From: Acinetobacter pollinis
GTDB taxonomy: Bacteria > Pseudomonadota > Gammaproteobacteria > Pseudomonadales > Moraxellaceae
NCBI RefSeq assembly: GCF_015627175.1
Contig: NZ_VTDQ01000004.1
Location: forward strand, 99,452-163,451
DNA length: 64,000 bases
Reading direction: 5' to 3'
Positions 28,223-37,363 of the stretch are shown piece after piece (position 1 is the first letter of the stretch; every line of letters begins with the position of its first letter). The notes below the pieces were generated by a model. It was not told the DNA's origin and made no database searches. It was given only the letters and a program-made list of their open reading frames with translations. Made by a program: the position numbers and the translations under genes.

Positions 28223-29287
28223 TTACTTTAGATTGTTTTTAAAGAAAGAAGTTAATTTATCAAATGGAATGAGATTAACACGATCATATAGGTCAACATG
28301 TCCTGCACCTTTAACATAATATAATTCTTTAGGCTCACCAGCATGTTTATATGCATCTTCACTAAACTCTTTTGAATGTGCTTGATCACCTGTTATGAAT
28401 AACATTGGGCGAGGTGAAATCATTTCAATATCATTAAATGGATAGAAATTCATAAACTTCACATTACTTGTTAAAGTAGGATGAGTTGTCCCAAGAGGAT
28501 CAGCACCTTCAGGAGTAAACTCTCCTCTTGGAGTACGGTAAAAGTCATAGAACTCACGTTGAATAGCAGGAGTATCTGCTGTTAGTTTATGAACTGTACC
28601 ACTGGTATAAGCTGGCTTTTGACCCTCAAACTCTTTATAACGTTGAGCTGCAGCTTCTGCAATAATTTGTTTTCTTTGCTCGATACTTAAAGAATGATTT
28701 AAAGCATTGCGGTTAGCACCACCCATATCATACATGCTTACAGTAGCAATCGCTTTCATACGTGGATCAATTTTAGCAGCACTAATTACAAAGCTACCAC
28801 TACCACAAATTCCTAAAACACCAATTTTCTTAGGATTAATAAAATTGCGAGTTCCTAAGTAATCAACAGCAGCACTAAATGCTTCTGCATATATATCAGG
28901 TGCTACTGCATTTCTTGGGCTACCTTCACTTTCCCCCCAAAATGATTGGTCGATCGCTAATGTGACAAATCCTTGTTCTGCAAGTTTTTGTGCATAAAGC
29001 ATAGAGCTTTGCTCTTTTACTGCACCCATTGGACTTCCTACAATAATCGCAGAAGCTTTTGTATTTTTACTTAGATTTTTAGGTAAAACTAAATTACCAA
29101 CTATCTTCATTCCATATTGGTTCTTAAAAGAAACTTTCTTGATAATGACTTGGTTACTTTGATAAAAGTTATTTGCACCATTTGACATATCTGCTGCCAT
29201 TACGGATGCTGATGAAAATAGGCTGACCGTAGCTGTAATTGCTACTGTTAAAGCCATGTGATGGAGTTTTTGAAGATTTATTTGCAT
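28223..29287 (-). CDS. Secreted alpha/beta hydrolase
   Basis: Alpha/beta hydrolase of the YcjY/dienelactone-hydrolase-like kind. After a signal peptide (residues about 10-32, ending SVMAAD) come the sequence DQSFWGESEGSPRNAVAPD, the nucleophile elbow GICGSGSFVISAA (Ser nucleophile), an Asp in FITGDQAHS and the catalytic His in GAGHVDLYDR. AAGGAT precedes the ATG at 29,287. A homologue without signal peptide lies at 30,819-31,796. Substrate unknown. Confidence 0.82.
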   Translation of the reverse strand: MQINLQKLHHMALTVAITATVSLFSSASVMAADMSNGANNFYQSNQVIIKKVSFKNQYGMKIVGNLVLPKNLSKNTKASAIIVGSPMGAVKEQSSMLYAQKLAEQGFVTLAIDQSFWGESEGSPRNAVAPDIYAEAFSAAVDYLGTRNFINPKKIGVLGICGSGSFVISAAKIDPRMKAIATVSMYDMGGANRNALNHSLSIEQRKQIIAEAAAQRYKEFEGQKPAYTSGTVHKLTADTPAIQREFYDFYRTPRGEFTPEGADPLGTTHPTLTSNVKFMNFYPFNDIEMISPRPMLFITGDQAHSKEFSEDAYKHAGEPKELYYVKGAGHVDLYDRVNLIPFDKLTSFFKNNLK

Positions 29288-29560
29288 CCTTAATATCCTT
29301 AAAATTACTGACAAAAATATGATATTGAGGTCATTTTACTAATCTTAGGGGACATAAATTAGTCCATAAAAACATAATAGACTTATGATTTTTACTCATT
29401 AATAAAGCGTATTTTGATGAAGTGATAAGCAAAAATAATATTTATTTTATTTTTATAAAGCTAATTCATGAATTAAATACATGACTCTATTCGGTTTAAG
29501 CAACTTATTCTTATTTAAGATTATTTTTATAATTATATTTTCTTTATAGTGAGAATAAAG

Positions 29561-30745
29561 ATGCCTAGTACTTTAAATAAGGATAAGAGGCTGGAAAGGC
29601 CTGCTTATTGGAGTGGCGTATTTGCAATGGCTTTATGTGTTTTCGCATTAATTGCTTCTGAATTTATGCCAGTTAGTTTATTGACTACAATTGCTCAAGA
29701 TTTACATATTACAGAAGGGTTAGCTGGGCAGGGAATCACTGTTTCGGGTATCTTTGCTGTAATAACAAGTTTAACAATATCCTATCTAGCTAAAGGAATA
29801 GATAGAAAACATTTATTGTTAATCTTAACAGCAATAATGGCTATTTCAGGGCTTATTGTTTCTTTGGCTCAGAATTATACGATGTATATGATTGGTCGTG
29901 CATTCATTGGAATGGTAATAGGTGGTTTTTGGTCTTTGTCTGTTGCTATAGCCATGCGATTAGTCCCAGAACCTGATGTACCTCGAGCTTTAGCAATATT
30001 TAATGGAGGAAATGCTTTAGCAATGGTTGTTGCTGCACCTTTAGGAAGTTACTTGGGAGCTATTATTGGCTGGCGAGGTGCTTTCTTTTGTTTGGTTCCT
30101 ATAGCTGTTTTGACTTGGGTTTGGCAGTTCTTTAGCTTACCTTCAATGCCACAAAAAATCTCGAAGAAAGCTAGCAGACAACCATCTATTATAAGTTTAT
30201 TCAGAAACTCTATAGTCACAGTTGGAATGCTTTCAGTTAGTCTTTTTTTTATGGGGCAGTTTGCACTCTATACTTATGTAAGACCTTTTTTAGAAACAGT
30301 AACTAAAGTTGATGTATCTAAGTTATCTCTAATTTTATTAGGTATTGGAGTAATGGGTCTAATCGGTACAAGTGTTGTAAATCTATTCTTGAAAAGGAAA
30401 TTCTACACAACGTTGATTACGATACCTATGATCATGGCAATTATTGCTTTATCACTTATCTTTTTTGGTATGCAGCAACTAGCAGTGGCGATATTACTTG
30501 GCTTATGGGGATTTTTAGCAACCGCATCGCCTGTAGGGTGGTGGAGTTGGCTAGCTCGTACTTTACCTGATGATGCTGAGCTTGGAGGAGGGTTAATGGT
30601 TGCTGTTATACAATTGGCTATCGCTTTGGGTTCTACTCTAGGAGGGATTCTTTTTGATTATAGTGGGTATCAATTGGCTTTTGCAGTGAGTGCTATAATT
30701 TTAACGATATCAGCTATATTGACAGTATATTTAGCAAAAAAATAA
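29561..30745 (+). CDS. MFS efflux transporter (AraJ/DHA1-like)
   Basis: About 394 aa with 12 hydrophobic helices. It begins GVFAMALCVFALIASEFMPVS, the usual pattern of the AraJ/SotB group, and has the motif GRAFIGMVIGGFWSLSVAIA and the helix 5 motif GNALAMVVAAPLGSYLG. It lies between the two alpha/beta hydrolase genes and is divergent from the first. It probably exports a small molecule. The ATG at 29,561 has GTGAG at good distance; a GTG at 29,549 is an alternative. Confidence 0.85.
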   Translation: MPSTLNKDKRLERPAYWSGVFAMALCVFALIASEFMPVSLLTTIAQDLHITEGLAGQGITVSGIFAVITSLTISYLAKGIDRKHLLLILTAIMAISGLIVSLAQNYTMYMIGRAFIGMVIGGFWSLSVAIAMRLVPEPDVPRALAIFNGGNALAMVVAAPLGSYLGAIIGWRGAFFCLVPIAVLTWVWQFFSLPSMPQKISKKASRQPSIISLFRNSIVTVGMLSVSLFFMGQFALYTYVRPFLETVTKVDVSKLSLILLGIGVMGLIGTSVVNLFLKRKFYTTLITIPMIMAIIALSLIFFGMQQLAVAILLGLWGFLATASPVGWWSWLARTLPDDAELGGGLMVAVIQLAIALGSTLGGILFDYSGYQLAFAVSAIILTISAILTVYLAKK

Positions 30746-30818
30746 AATAGCAATGATATTTTTCTAAGATATCTTAACCTCCTACAAAGTTCTTCATGAA
30801 CTTTGTAGGAGCTGTCTA

Positions 30819-31796
30819 TTATTTGAGGTTTTTATTAAAAAAGTCAGTAATTCTATCAAATGGAATGATATCAACACGGTCGTAAAGATCAGTATGGTTT
30901 GCATTAGGAATGATTAGTAATTCTTTAGGTTCAACCGCTTCGTTATAAGCAGTTTCACTGAAATAACGAGAATGGGCATTTTCCCCATGAATAAATAAAA
31001 TCGGTCTTGGAAATATTTCTTTGATATAAGTTAAAATTGGCATATTCATGAATGATAATGGTGTTGTTAGCGACCATGAGGCATTTGAATTAATTGCACG
31101 TGGGTGAAAACCACGTGGAGTTTTATAGTAGTCGGCATACTCTACTACAAACTGAGGTTCACCTCCTTTTAGTTCTAAAGAGGTTGGTCCATAAGCGGTC
31201 TTACTATTTTTTGCATCTTCCCAGCGTTGTTGTTTCAACTTTTCGAGTGTTTGGGTACGCTGCTCAAGGGTTACACTGTCATTATAACCTTTAGACATTA
31301 AACGTGTCATATCATACATAGTACTCGTTACAACAGCTTTAATACGTTTATCTATGGCTGTTGCATTAAGGGCCATTCCACCCCAACCACATATTCCGAC
31401 TATACCAATTTGGTCTTGGTTAACGTTAGTCTGAATGCCAATAAAGTCTACTGCTGCACTAAAGTCTTCCGTGTTGATATCAGGAGAAGCAATGTTTCTC
31501 GGTTCGCCTGTACTTTCACCTGTATAAGATGGATCAAATGCAAGTGTGATAAAGCCTCGTTCAGCAAGTGTATGTGCATAGAGTCCAGAAGATTGTTCTT
31601 TTACTGCACCAAAAGGACCGCTGACAATAATGGCAGGTAATTTTTTTTGTATTTCTTTGGGCTGATATAAGTCAGCCACTAATATAATGCCATAACGATT
31701 TTTAAATGTTACTTTGTAATGATCTAATTTTGAACTTTTTGGAAAGGTCTTATCCCATTTTTGTTCTAGTTCTAAGTTTGGAGTTGTTGAGGTCAT
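30819..31796 (-). CDS. Alpha/beta hydrolase, cytoplasmic paralogue
   Basis: A homologue of the product of 28,223-29,287: FKNRYGIILVADLYQP, KEQSSGLYAHTLAERGF, DPSYTGESTGEPRNIASPD, Ser elbow GICGWGGMALNAT, FIHGENAHSRYFSE and NANHTDLYDR follow in the same order. It lacks the signal peptide and so probably acts in the cytoplasm. The elbow reads CGWGG, so the nucleophile Ser of the other protein is replaced by Trp; the enzyme may be inactive or use the Cys. This is an unusual feature worth checking. Confidence 0.82.
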   Translation of the reverse strand: MTSTTPNLELEQKWDKTFPKSSKLDHYKVTFKNRYGIILVADLYQPKEIQKKLPAIIVSGPFGAVKEQSSGLYAHTLAERGFITLAFDPSYTGESTGEPRNIASPDINTEDFSAAVDFIGIQTNVNQDQIGIVGICGWGGMALNATAIDKRIKAVVTSTMYDMTRLMSKGYNDSVTLEQRTQTLEKLKQQRWEDAKNSKTAYGPTSLELKGGEPQFVVEYADYYKTPRGFHPRAINSNASWSLTTPLSFMNMPILTYIKEIFPRPILFIHGENAHSRYFSETAYNEAVEPKELLIIPNANHTDLYDRVDIIPFDRITDFFNKNLK

Positions 31797-31984
31797 TTAC
31801 TTTGCCTTAATATTTAACTGGATGACTGTTTGATACTTGATTCTTACTTTTGTTTTTATAAAAAACTTTAAAGTAGAAATAAGATTGCTCACATATTTAT
31901 TATGAAAATTTATTGATAAAGATAAACTACTAAACATGGGATGGTATTATGAGTAATTCTCATGAATGCTCTGGAAAGAAGTAT

Positions 31985-32626
31985 TTATTGGTATGCTAAA
32001 GGTTTTGTACCATCAGTATTTGGTTGACTGATACCAATATTTTTTCTAGTTTGAATAGATGGATCTTTTATAATATCTACAATAATTTTAGCGATACTCG
32101 CTCTGGAAGTCTCCGTCCCTTTAAAGGGTTCTCCTTTATAGGTCAGCTCAAATGTTTCTATGGGTTTATTTGTAAGCCAGATAGGACGTAAGATTGTATA
32201 TTGTAATTGTGATGACTCAATAAGATTTGCTGCTTTTAAATTAATTGGTCGAGTATATCCGACCATTTTTTTGTCCCAAGAGTTGAATGGTTCAGGTAAT
32301 TCATCATAAATTCCACCTGCATTAATCGCAATTAATCTTTCAATGCTATTGTATTGCATTGCTTGTATGATGTTACTAGTCTTGATGTCTAAATCCATTC
32401 CACCTAATGTACTAACTATAATATTTTGGCCTTGCATAGCTTTTTTAAGATCATTTATATTGAGAGCATCACCTTGAACATAATTAATCTTTGGATGGAT
32501 GAAAGTAAGATTATCGTTCATATTTCTAATAAATAGGGTAATCCCTATGTTATCTTGATTTAATAGTCTAGGAATAATTTCTTGGGATGTATGGCCATTT
32601 GCCCCCAATATAAGAACTTTCTTCAC
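31985..32626 (-). CDS. NAD(P)-binding protein, NmrA/SDR-like
   Basis: Atypical short-chain dehydrogenase (213 aa). The nucleotide-binding motif GANGHTSQEIIPRLL is at the N-terminus, followed by VQGDALNINDLKKAM, STLGGMD, and YTILRPIWLTNKP. Related proteins bind NAD(P)H for quinone or flavin reduction or as redox sensors. It lies divergent from the LysR regulator at 32,779, which may control it. A similar gene is at 36,196. Confidence 0.82.
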   Translation of the reverse strand: MKKVLILGANGHTSQEIIPRLLNQDNIGITLFIRNMNDNLTFIHPKINYVQGDALNINDLKKAMQGQNIIVSTLGGMDLDIKTSNIIQAMQYNSIERLIAINAGGIYDELPEPFNSWDKKMVGYTRPINLKAANLIESSQLQYTILRPIWLTNKPIETFELTYKGEPFKGTETSRASIAKIIVDIIKDPSIQTRKNIGISQPNTDGTKPLAYQ

Positions 32627-32778
32627 TTTAAATTTCCAATAAGTAGTTAATGCTCAATACATATAAGATAGATAAATCGCTTTAGAAGATTAAGTAACGA
32701 AAGTAGAATTTAGTTATGAGAAAAATTCATTAATAAATAGTTTTACTTTAGATATTTTATAGTGAAAGGGAGTGGTAT

Positions 32779-33666
32779 ATGAGAGATAACTATAATGATT
32801 TATACGCATTTTTAATGGTAACAAGGGAAGGTAGTTTTACAAAGGCAGCAGGTAAATTGGGAGTATCTCAATCTGCTTTAAGTCACACAATTCGTGGTTT
32901 GGAAGAGCGTTTAGGAATGCTGTTGCTTACAAGAACAACAAGAAGTGTATCGCCAACAGAGGCAGGAGAGCGATTAAGAGAAACAATTAGTACTAGTTTT
33001 GATCATATTGATAATGAACTTACTTTATTAACGAAACTTAGAGATAGCCCAGCAGGTACAGTAAGAATTAATGCAAGTAACCATGCGATCAAACAAATTT
33101 TACTACCTAAACTCCAAAAAATATCTGAACTTTATCCTGATATTAATATTGAGTTAACTGCAAATAGTGGAATGGTTGATATTGTTGCAGAACGTTTTGA
33201 TGCTGGTGTGCGATTTGGTAGTAAAGTTGCAGATGGAATGATTGCAGTACGTATAGGCCCTGATGTGAAAATGGTTGCTGTGGCAACACCTGAGTATTTT
33301 AGGAAGAAAGGGACTCCTGAAACACCACAAGATTTATATAATCATTCTTGTATTGGGTTTAGGTTGACAAGTGGTGGTGGAGTATATGCTTGGGAGTTTG
33401 AGCATGAAGGTTTAGAGATTAAAATTAAAATTACAGGTCAATGGATTTTTAATGAGTCTTATCATAGTGCTGATGCTGTACGATTGGGTTTAGGAATTGC
33501 GTATATTCCTGAAGATATGGTTCAACAAGACCTATTAGATGGTAAGTTAATTAAGGTACTTGAAAAATATAGTATTCAATTTAAAGGCTATCATCTCTAT
33601 TATCCTCATCGTAGACAGCAACCTCCTGCTTTAAAACTTGTAGTTGATACTTTACGATATACTTAA
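32779..33666 (+). CDS. LysR-family transcriptional regulator
   Basis: N-terminal HTH (FTKAAGKLGVSQSALSHTIR) and substrate-binding domain (about 90-295) with SPAGTVRINASNHA. It belongs to the common group that regulates neighbouring, divergently encoded oxidoreductases. GGGAG stands before the ATG. Likely target: the NAD(P)-binding gene at 31,985-32,626. Confidence 0.92.
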   Translation: MRDNYNDLYAFLMVTREGSFTKAAGKLGVSQSALSHTIRGLEERLGMLLLTRTTRSVSPTEAGERLRETISTSFDHIDNELTLLTKLRDSPAGTVRINASNHAIKQILLPKLQKISELYPDINIELTANSGMVDIVAERFDAGVRFGSKVADGMIAVRIGPDVKMVAVATPEYFRKKGTPETPQDLYNHSCIGFRLTSGGGVYAWEFEHEGLEIKIKITGQWIFNESYHSADAVRLGLGIAYIPEDMVQQDLLDGKLIKVLEKYSIQFKGYHLYYPHRRQQPPALKLVVDTLRYT

Positions 33667-33951
33667 AAAAATTACTCGAGCCTAACTACTGTAGTTATAT
33701 AACTAGTTGCTAGAATAGACGAAATTTGTCTAGGAGAGTGGTGGCAGTTCACATAACTCTAAAAGTGAGAATTAACTTTTAGATTACAAAAATGTAATTA
33801 AAGGTTTAAGATAGAATGTATATTTAGTTAGTGTAAAGTATGGAAAATTATAATTAGATAAAAGACAGGAGCAACAATCTTTTATCGCTCCTGTTATGTA
33901 GTTTATAGTTGTTCCTTCAGAAGAGAATTCTAATGAGAAAATATTAAAAAC

Positions 33952-35253
33952 TTAAAAATTTGGATAATTTTTTAAAAAAATAGCTGTTCGGTTGGTTACC
34001 GTTTCTAGAGAGTCTAAATCTATAGTTTCTTTTTCCGTATGTGCTCCTGTGCCCCAAGGACCTAATCCATCAATAGCTCCTTCCATGTATTTACTGATAT
34101 ATGATATGTCAGCCCCACCTCTATCATTTGATGGAACAGCACTTAAGCTTTTATGTGTCAGATTTTTATTTATTTGATTGAATGACTCTAATAAATCTCT
34201 ATTTGCAGAAGTTTCTGACATAGTAGGTATAATATCTTTAAAAGATATTGTGGTTTCGGTAAGAGGTAAATTATTTAATGTAATTTTAGTCATTATTTTT
34301 TTTGCATAATCTCTCTGGTTCTCATTAAGATACCTAATATCTCCATGGGCTAGAGCATTGTTTGAGACAATTGTTTTTTTACCATCAACTTTACCACTAC
34401 CTTGTTCTATATCTTCGATAGGGTGTGATCCTCCTAGCAGAATTCCTGGATTTATAGTTAATCCATTTGTGTGAGATAATTTTTTTTGAATTTCATTAAG
34501 GGTATTGGCTATAGCAAAAATTGCACCATAACCAACATCTTTTTCAAAGATACGCGATGAATGAGATTGCTTTCCTGAACTATTTATGTACCATTCTGAT
34601 AATCCTCTACGATTTGTAATTAATTGATTATCATTGAGTGCAAACTCAAAACCTAAAGCGATAGAATTGTCTTTAGCAGCATCTATTAAAGACTTTCTAG
34701 AAATATCGGTTGGTTTTGCAGCTAGCTCTTCATCACCTACCAGTACAATAGTAATATTTTTATTTTTTAACTCATTGATATGATCAAGTGCTTTTAAAGC
34801 ATAGATGATGGTTACGATACCGCCTTTATCATCTATTACACCTGGCCCTTTTGCAAATTTTTTCTTGTCATCAATATATTCAAACTTTTGGAAGCTACTA
34901 TCAGATGGAAATACTGTATCTAGATGAGCAATAACTAAAAATTTTTCTTTAGAAGAACTATTATTTGTTTTGGTTGCAATTAAGCTTCCAGCATGCTTCA
35001 TACCTTCTGGTAATTCTTTCCATTCAACTTTAAATCCTAGATTCTCTAGGAGTGGCTTAACTTTTTCCCCAACAGCTATGACACCTTGTTTATTCTCTGT
35101 ACCACTATTTATATCGACAAGCTCTTTGAGTAACGATATTTGTTCATTTTTTTTATCTTTTGTATAGGAGATAATATCTTGATTATCCTTTATATCAGCA
35201 AATACATATTGAGAAATACTTAGTAAAGACGCTAAAAGAAAATACTTATTCAT
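33952..35253 (-). CDS. Secreted M20 metallopeptidase (glutamate carboxypeptidase-like)
   Basis: Zinc peptidase of family M20 with signal peptide (MNKYFLLASLLSISQYVFAD). Metal and catalytic motifs: VIAHLDTVFPSD (His and catalytic Asp), GPGVIDDKGGIV (bridging Asp), GDEELAA (catalytic Glu) and a C-terminal GPWGTGAHTEKET (His). The order and length of 433 aa resemble carboxypeptidase G2, a periplasmic enzyme that removes C-terminal glutamate. Substrate is inferred from family only. Confidence 0.88.
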   Translation of the reverse strand: MNKYFLLASLLSISQYVFADIKDNQDIISYTKDKKNEQISLLKELVDINSGTENKQGVIAVGEKVKPLLENLGFKVEWKELPEGMKHAGSLIATKTNNSSSKEKFLVIAHLDTVFPSDSSFQKFEYIDDKKKFAKGPGVIDDKGGIVTIIYALKALDHINELKNKNITIVLVGDEELAAKPTDISRKSLIDAAKDNSIALGFEFALNDNQLITNRRGLSEWYINSSGKQSHSSRIFEKDVGYGAIFAIANTLNEIQKKLSHTNGLTINPGILLGGSHPIEDIEQGSGKVDGKKTIVSNNALAHGDIRYLNENQRDYAKKIMTKITLNNLPLTETTISFKDIIPTMSETSANRDLLESFNQINKNLTHKSLSAVPSNDRGGADISYISKYMEGAIDGLGPWGTGAHTEKETIDLDSLETVTNRTAIFLKNYPNF

Positions 35254-35343
35254 AAGAGAGATTTAGATGATTAATAAAATTGAAGGTAATTAATGTATAT
35301 ATCATAAAACATAATAATTGTGATGAATTTATCATTTTAAATA

Positions 35344-35712
35344 TTATTGCTTAGTTGGTCGTCCAACTGAGATTTTATTGATAACATTAGTATCCTTATG
35401 CTTTATCCACCATTTAGTAAGTTCTCTCATTGTGGGTTCAAGCCCTTTAGCTTTAGCTGTAATTGAATATTCTACACGGGGTGGGACCTCAGCATAAACC
35501 TTTCGAGATATAAGCCCATCAGCTTCTAACTCCCTTAATTTGGTAGTCAGCATATGTTGAGTAATTCCAGGAATTCCTTTTTTTAACTCTCCAAATCTAT
35601 AAATCTTTTGATTAAGTAGCCACATAATTTCTAACTTCCACTTTCCTGAAAGTATATTAAAGGCTCTACGCATTTCTTCATGCATATTTACGTCATTAGT
35701 CTTATTTTCCAT
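35344..35712 (-). CDS. HxlR-family transcriptional regulator
   Basis: Winged-helix regulator, 122 aa: RRAFNILSGKWKLEIMWLL, GITQHMLTTKLRELEADGLI and PPRVEYSITAKG-like ending. This family often senses aldehydes or quinones through a cysteine, but the usual N-terminal Cys is not seen. It is divergent to the DoxX-like and NAD(P)-binding genes, which it probably controls. Confidence 0.9.
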   Translation of the reverse strand: MENKTNDVNMHEEMRRAFNILSGKWKLEIMWLLNQKIYRFGELKKGIPGITQHMLTTKLRELEADGLISRKVYAEVPPRVEYSITAKAKGLEPTMRELTKWWIKHKDTNVINKISVGRPTKQ

Positions 35713-35797
35713 ACTAATATCCAGTATTTAATCCTACTTGTATTTTTTTATATTAAACGACATTCTAGTGTCTAGTCGAGATAAAAAGAGTTATCAA

Positions 35798-36199
35798 ATG
35801 ATAAATATTTATTGGATCACTACATTTTTACTAAGTCTCTTATACTTAGTTTCAGCAATAACTTATATTGTTAAAAATGATTGGGTTAAAAAAACTATTA
35901 TCAGTTTTGGATATCCTGCATACCTAGTGCCACTATTAACATTAGTTAAAATACTTGCTGTTATCGCAATTATCTCCCGAGTGAGCGTAATGCTAAGTGA
36001 TTTAGCTTATGCAGGTATGCTATTTCACTTAATTTTGTCTGGTTTAGCCCATATAGGAGTACGTAAGCCTCGTGGAGCAATACCAGCAGTTATAGGAGTA
36101 GTTTTACTAGTTACATCATTTTCTCTGCAAAATACTGCAAGATCTCCAGCATCTCCATACGGTTTGTTTAGCTTAAATCATGTAGGAGATATCAAATGA
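35798..36199 (+). CDS. DoxX-like membrane protein
   Basis: A 133-aa protein with four hydrophobic helices, of the DoxX-like kind (VKKTIISFGYPAYLVPLLTLVKILAVIA is the typical core, shown in part; later HIGVRKPRGAIPAVIGV). ATG at 35,798 with AAGAG upstream is preferred to the earlier in-frame ATG at 35,738, which would add a polar extension. The stop overlaps the next gene by 4 bp (ATGA), so the two are coupled. Confidence 0.78.
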   Translation: MINIYWITTFLLSLLYLVSAITYIVKNDWVKKTIISFGYPAYLVPLLTLVKILAVIAIISRVSVMLSDLAYAGMLFHLILSGLAHIGVRKPRGAIPAVIGVVLLVTSFSLQNTARSPASPYGLFSLNHVGDIK

Positions 36200-36837
36200 A
36201 AATAACGTTATTTGGTGCAACAGGGAAAACAGGAGCCTATCTTATAAAAGAAGGCCTTAAACGTGGTTTTGAATTAACAGTATTTTGTCGGTCTAATACA
36301 GTATTTGATCACCCTAATATTAAAATTATTAGAGGAGATATAAATGATCGTATTGCACTAGCTAAAGCTATTCATGGTGCAGATGCCGTTTTATCAGCAC
36401 TTGGCCCTACAAAGTTAAATCATTCAGGTAACAAACCTATTGGAACAGCTATGCATACGATAATATCTGTAATGAAGCAGGAATCTGTGCATCGACTAAT
36501 TGCAATTTCAACTGGTACAGTAGCTGATCCAAATGATACTTTTGATGTAAAAGTTTGGTTTCCAGCAAAAATTATACAATTTGTTATGCCTAATGCATAT
36601 AAGGACATTATAGAGTTAGCAAAAGTTATTCGTCATTCTGATATTCAATGGACTATGGCGAGAGTAGCTATTTTAAAGAGCACTACACCTTCACAGAAAT
36701 TGAATATCGGATATTATGGACATACACATCACTCTATGACTATTTCACGTAGTGATGTTGCTATATTTATGTATGATCAACTTCTAAACGATACATATTT
36801 GAAGCAAGCGCCAGGAATTAGCCAGCAGTCACTTTAA
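36196..36837 (+). CDS. NAD(P)H-binding protein, NmrA-like
   Basis: A 213-aa Rossmann protein: LFGATGKTGAYLIKEGLKRG at the N-terminus, IIRGDINDRIALAKAI, ALGPTKLNH and ISRSDVAIFMYDQL at the end. Related to the product of 31,985-32,626. It is coupled to the DoxX-like gene and divergent from the HxlR regulator, a common arrangement for electrophile-responsive reductases. No exact reaction can be given. Confidence 0.85.
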   Translation: MKITLFGATGKTGAYLIKEGLKRGFELTVFCRSNTVFDHPNIKIIRGDINDRIALAKAIHGADAVLSALGPTKLNHSGNKPIGTAMHTIISVMKQESVHRLIAISTGTVADPNDTFDVKVWFPAKIIQFVMPNAYKDIIELAKVIRHSDIQWTMARVAILKSTTPSQKLNIGYYGHTHHSMTISRSDVAIFMYDQLLNDTYLKQAPGISQQSL

Positions 36838-37171
36838 CTAATTCAATGAATTAAAGGTATAACAAAAAGTTAACTATGAATTTGAAAGTTTAGTATAAGT
36901 AATAAAATTTGGTATTTGGATGATATATGCAGTTAGTTTTTGTACCTAAGTTTATAGGTAGAGCATCTTTAAGTTATAATTTCTTAATTGATTATTGAAC
37001 GTTAAACTATTCCTATTTTATGTATAGTTCAAATCCTATATATGGATTTGAATAGTGTATTATCGGTGTTAAATTCCTTATAAATACTTTGGGGTAATAA
37101 TTGGGTAAAATATTCTTTGATTTTTAATAAATATATTTAATATCAATGCCTTATTACTTTAGTTAAACTGA
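36838..37171. other. Right end of island A: inverted repeat and arm-like sites
   Basis: No gene. The palindrome TTCAAATCC/GGATTTGAA lies near 37,030-37,052, and TAATTGGGTAAAA near 37,096 repeats the sequence upstream of integrase A. A related GGATTTGAAATCC palindrome lies near 46,482 before the third att site, so this appears to be an element-end feature. Confidence 0.5.
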
Positions 37172-37188
37172 CGCCATCTCCACCAAAT
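37172..37188. other. Second attachment site (island A / element B junction)
   Basis: Exact copy of the 17-bp CGCCATCTCCACCAAAT from the ssrA end. The following 80 bp are homologous to the sequence after the third site at 46,597, including a terminator AAAGCCT...AGGCTTT. Confidence 0.85.
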
Positions 37189-37227
37189 CGTTAAATTTAT
37201 ATGCCGAAATATGAGTAATATAAATTA

Positions 37228-37265
37228 TAAAGCCTTGATCTATAACGGATTGAGGCTTTTTTTAT
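37228..37265 (+). terminator. Terminator next to att, duplicated at 46,645
   Basis: AAAGCCT and AGGCTTT flank about 18 bases with TAACGGATTG and are followed by T residues. The same structure and loop sequence recur at about 46,645-46,682. Confidence 0.7.
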
Positions 37266-37309
37266 GCCTGTATATAACTTTATATAAACGTATATAGTGT
37301 TGATTGGCT

Positions 37310-37330
37310 TGTATAGTGGTGTGTATAGTG
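37310..37330 (+). repeat. Arm-type sites, left end of element B
   Basis: TGTATAGTG occurs at 37,310 and 37,322, spaced 12 bp, between att and the integrase start. The same motif pair with the same spacing is found at the right end (46,518 and 46,530). Confidence 0.65.
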
Positions 37331-37363
37331 TGAGTTCGATATGTTTTCGCTATACAAGAATCC

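Larger units (their letters stand above)
9349..37188. mobile_element. Genomic island A at ssrA (about 27.8 kb)
   Basis: The island is bounded by the perfect 17-bp direct repeat of the ssrA 3' end. Its first gene is an integrase reading away from ssrA. It carries an HUH Rep-like gene, a DUF932/YqaJ/AlpA module, a copper-resistance cassette, an IS256-type remnant and metabolic cargo. No conjugation genes or phage structural genes are seen, so it would have to move by help from another element or by its own replication. The cargo part from 27 to 37 kb is more AT-rich than the copper genes, which suggests assembly from several sources. Confidence 0.8.

Noticed and set aside
9363..37188. Island A as an integrative conjugative element
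   Set aside because: No relaxase of a conjugation type, no type IV secretion genes and no coupling protein were seen.
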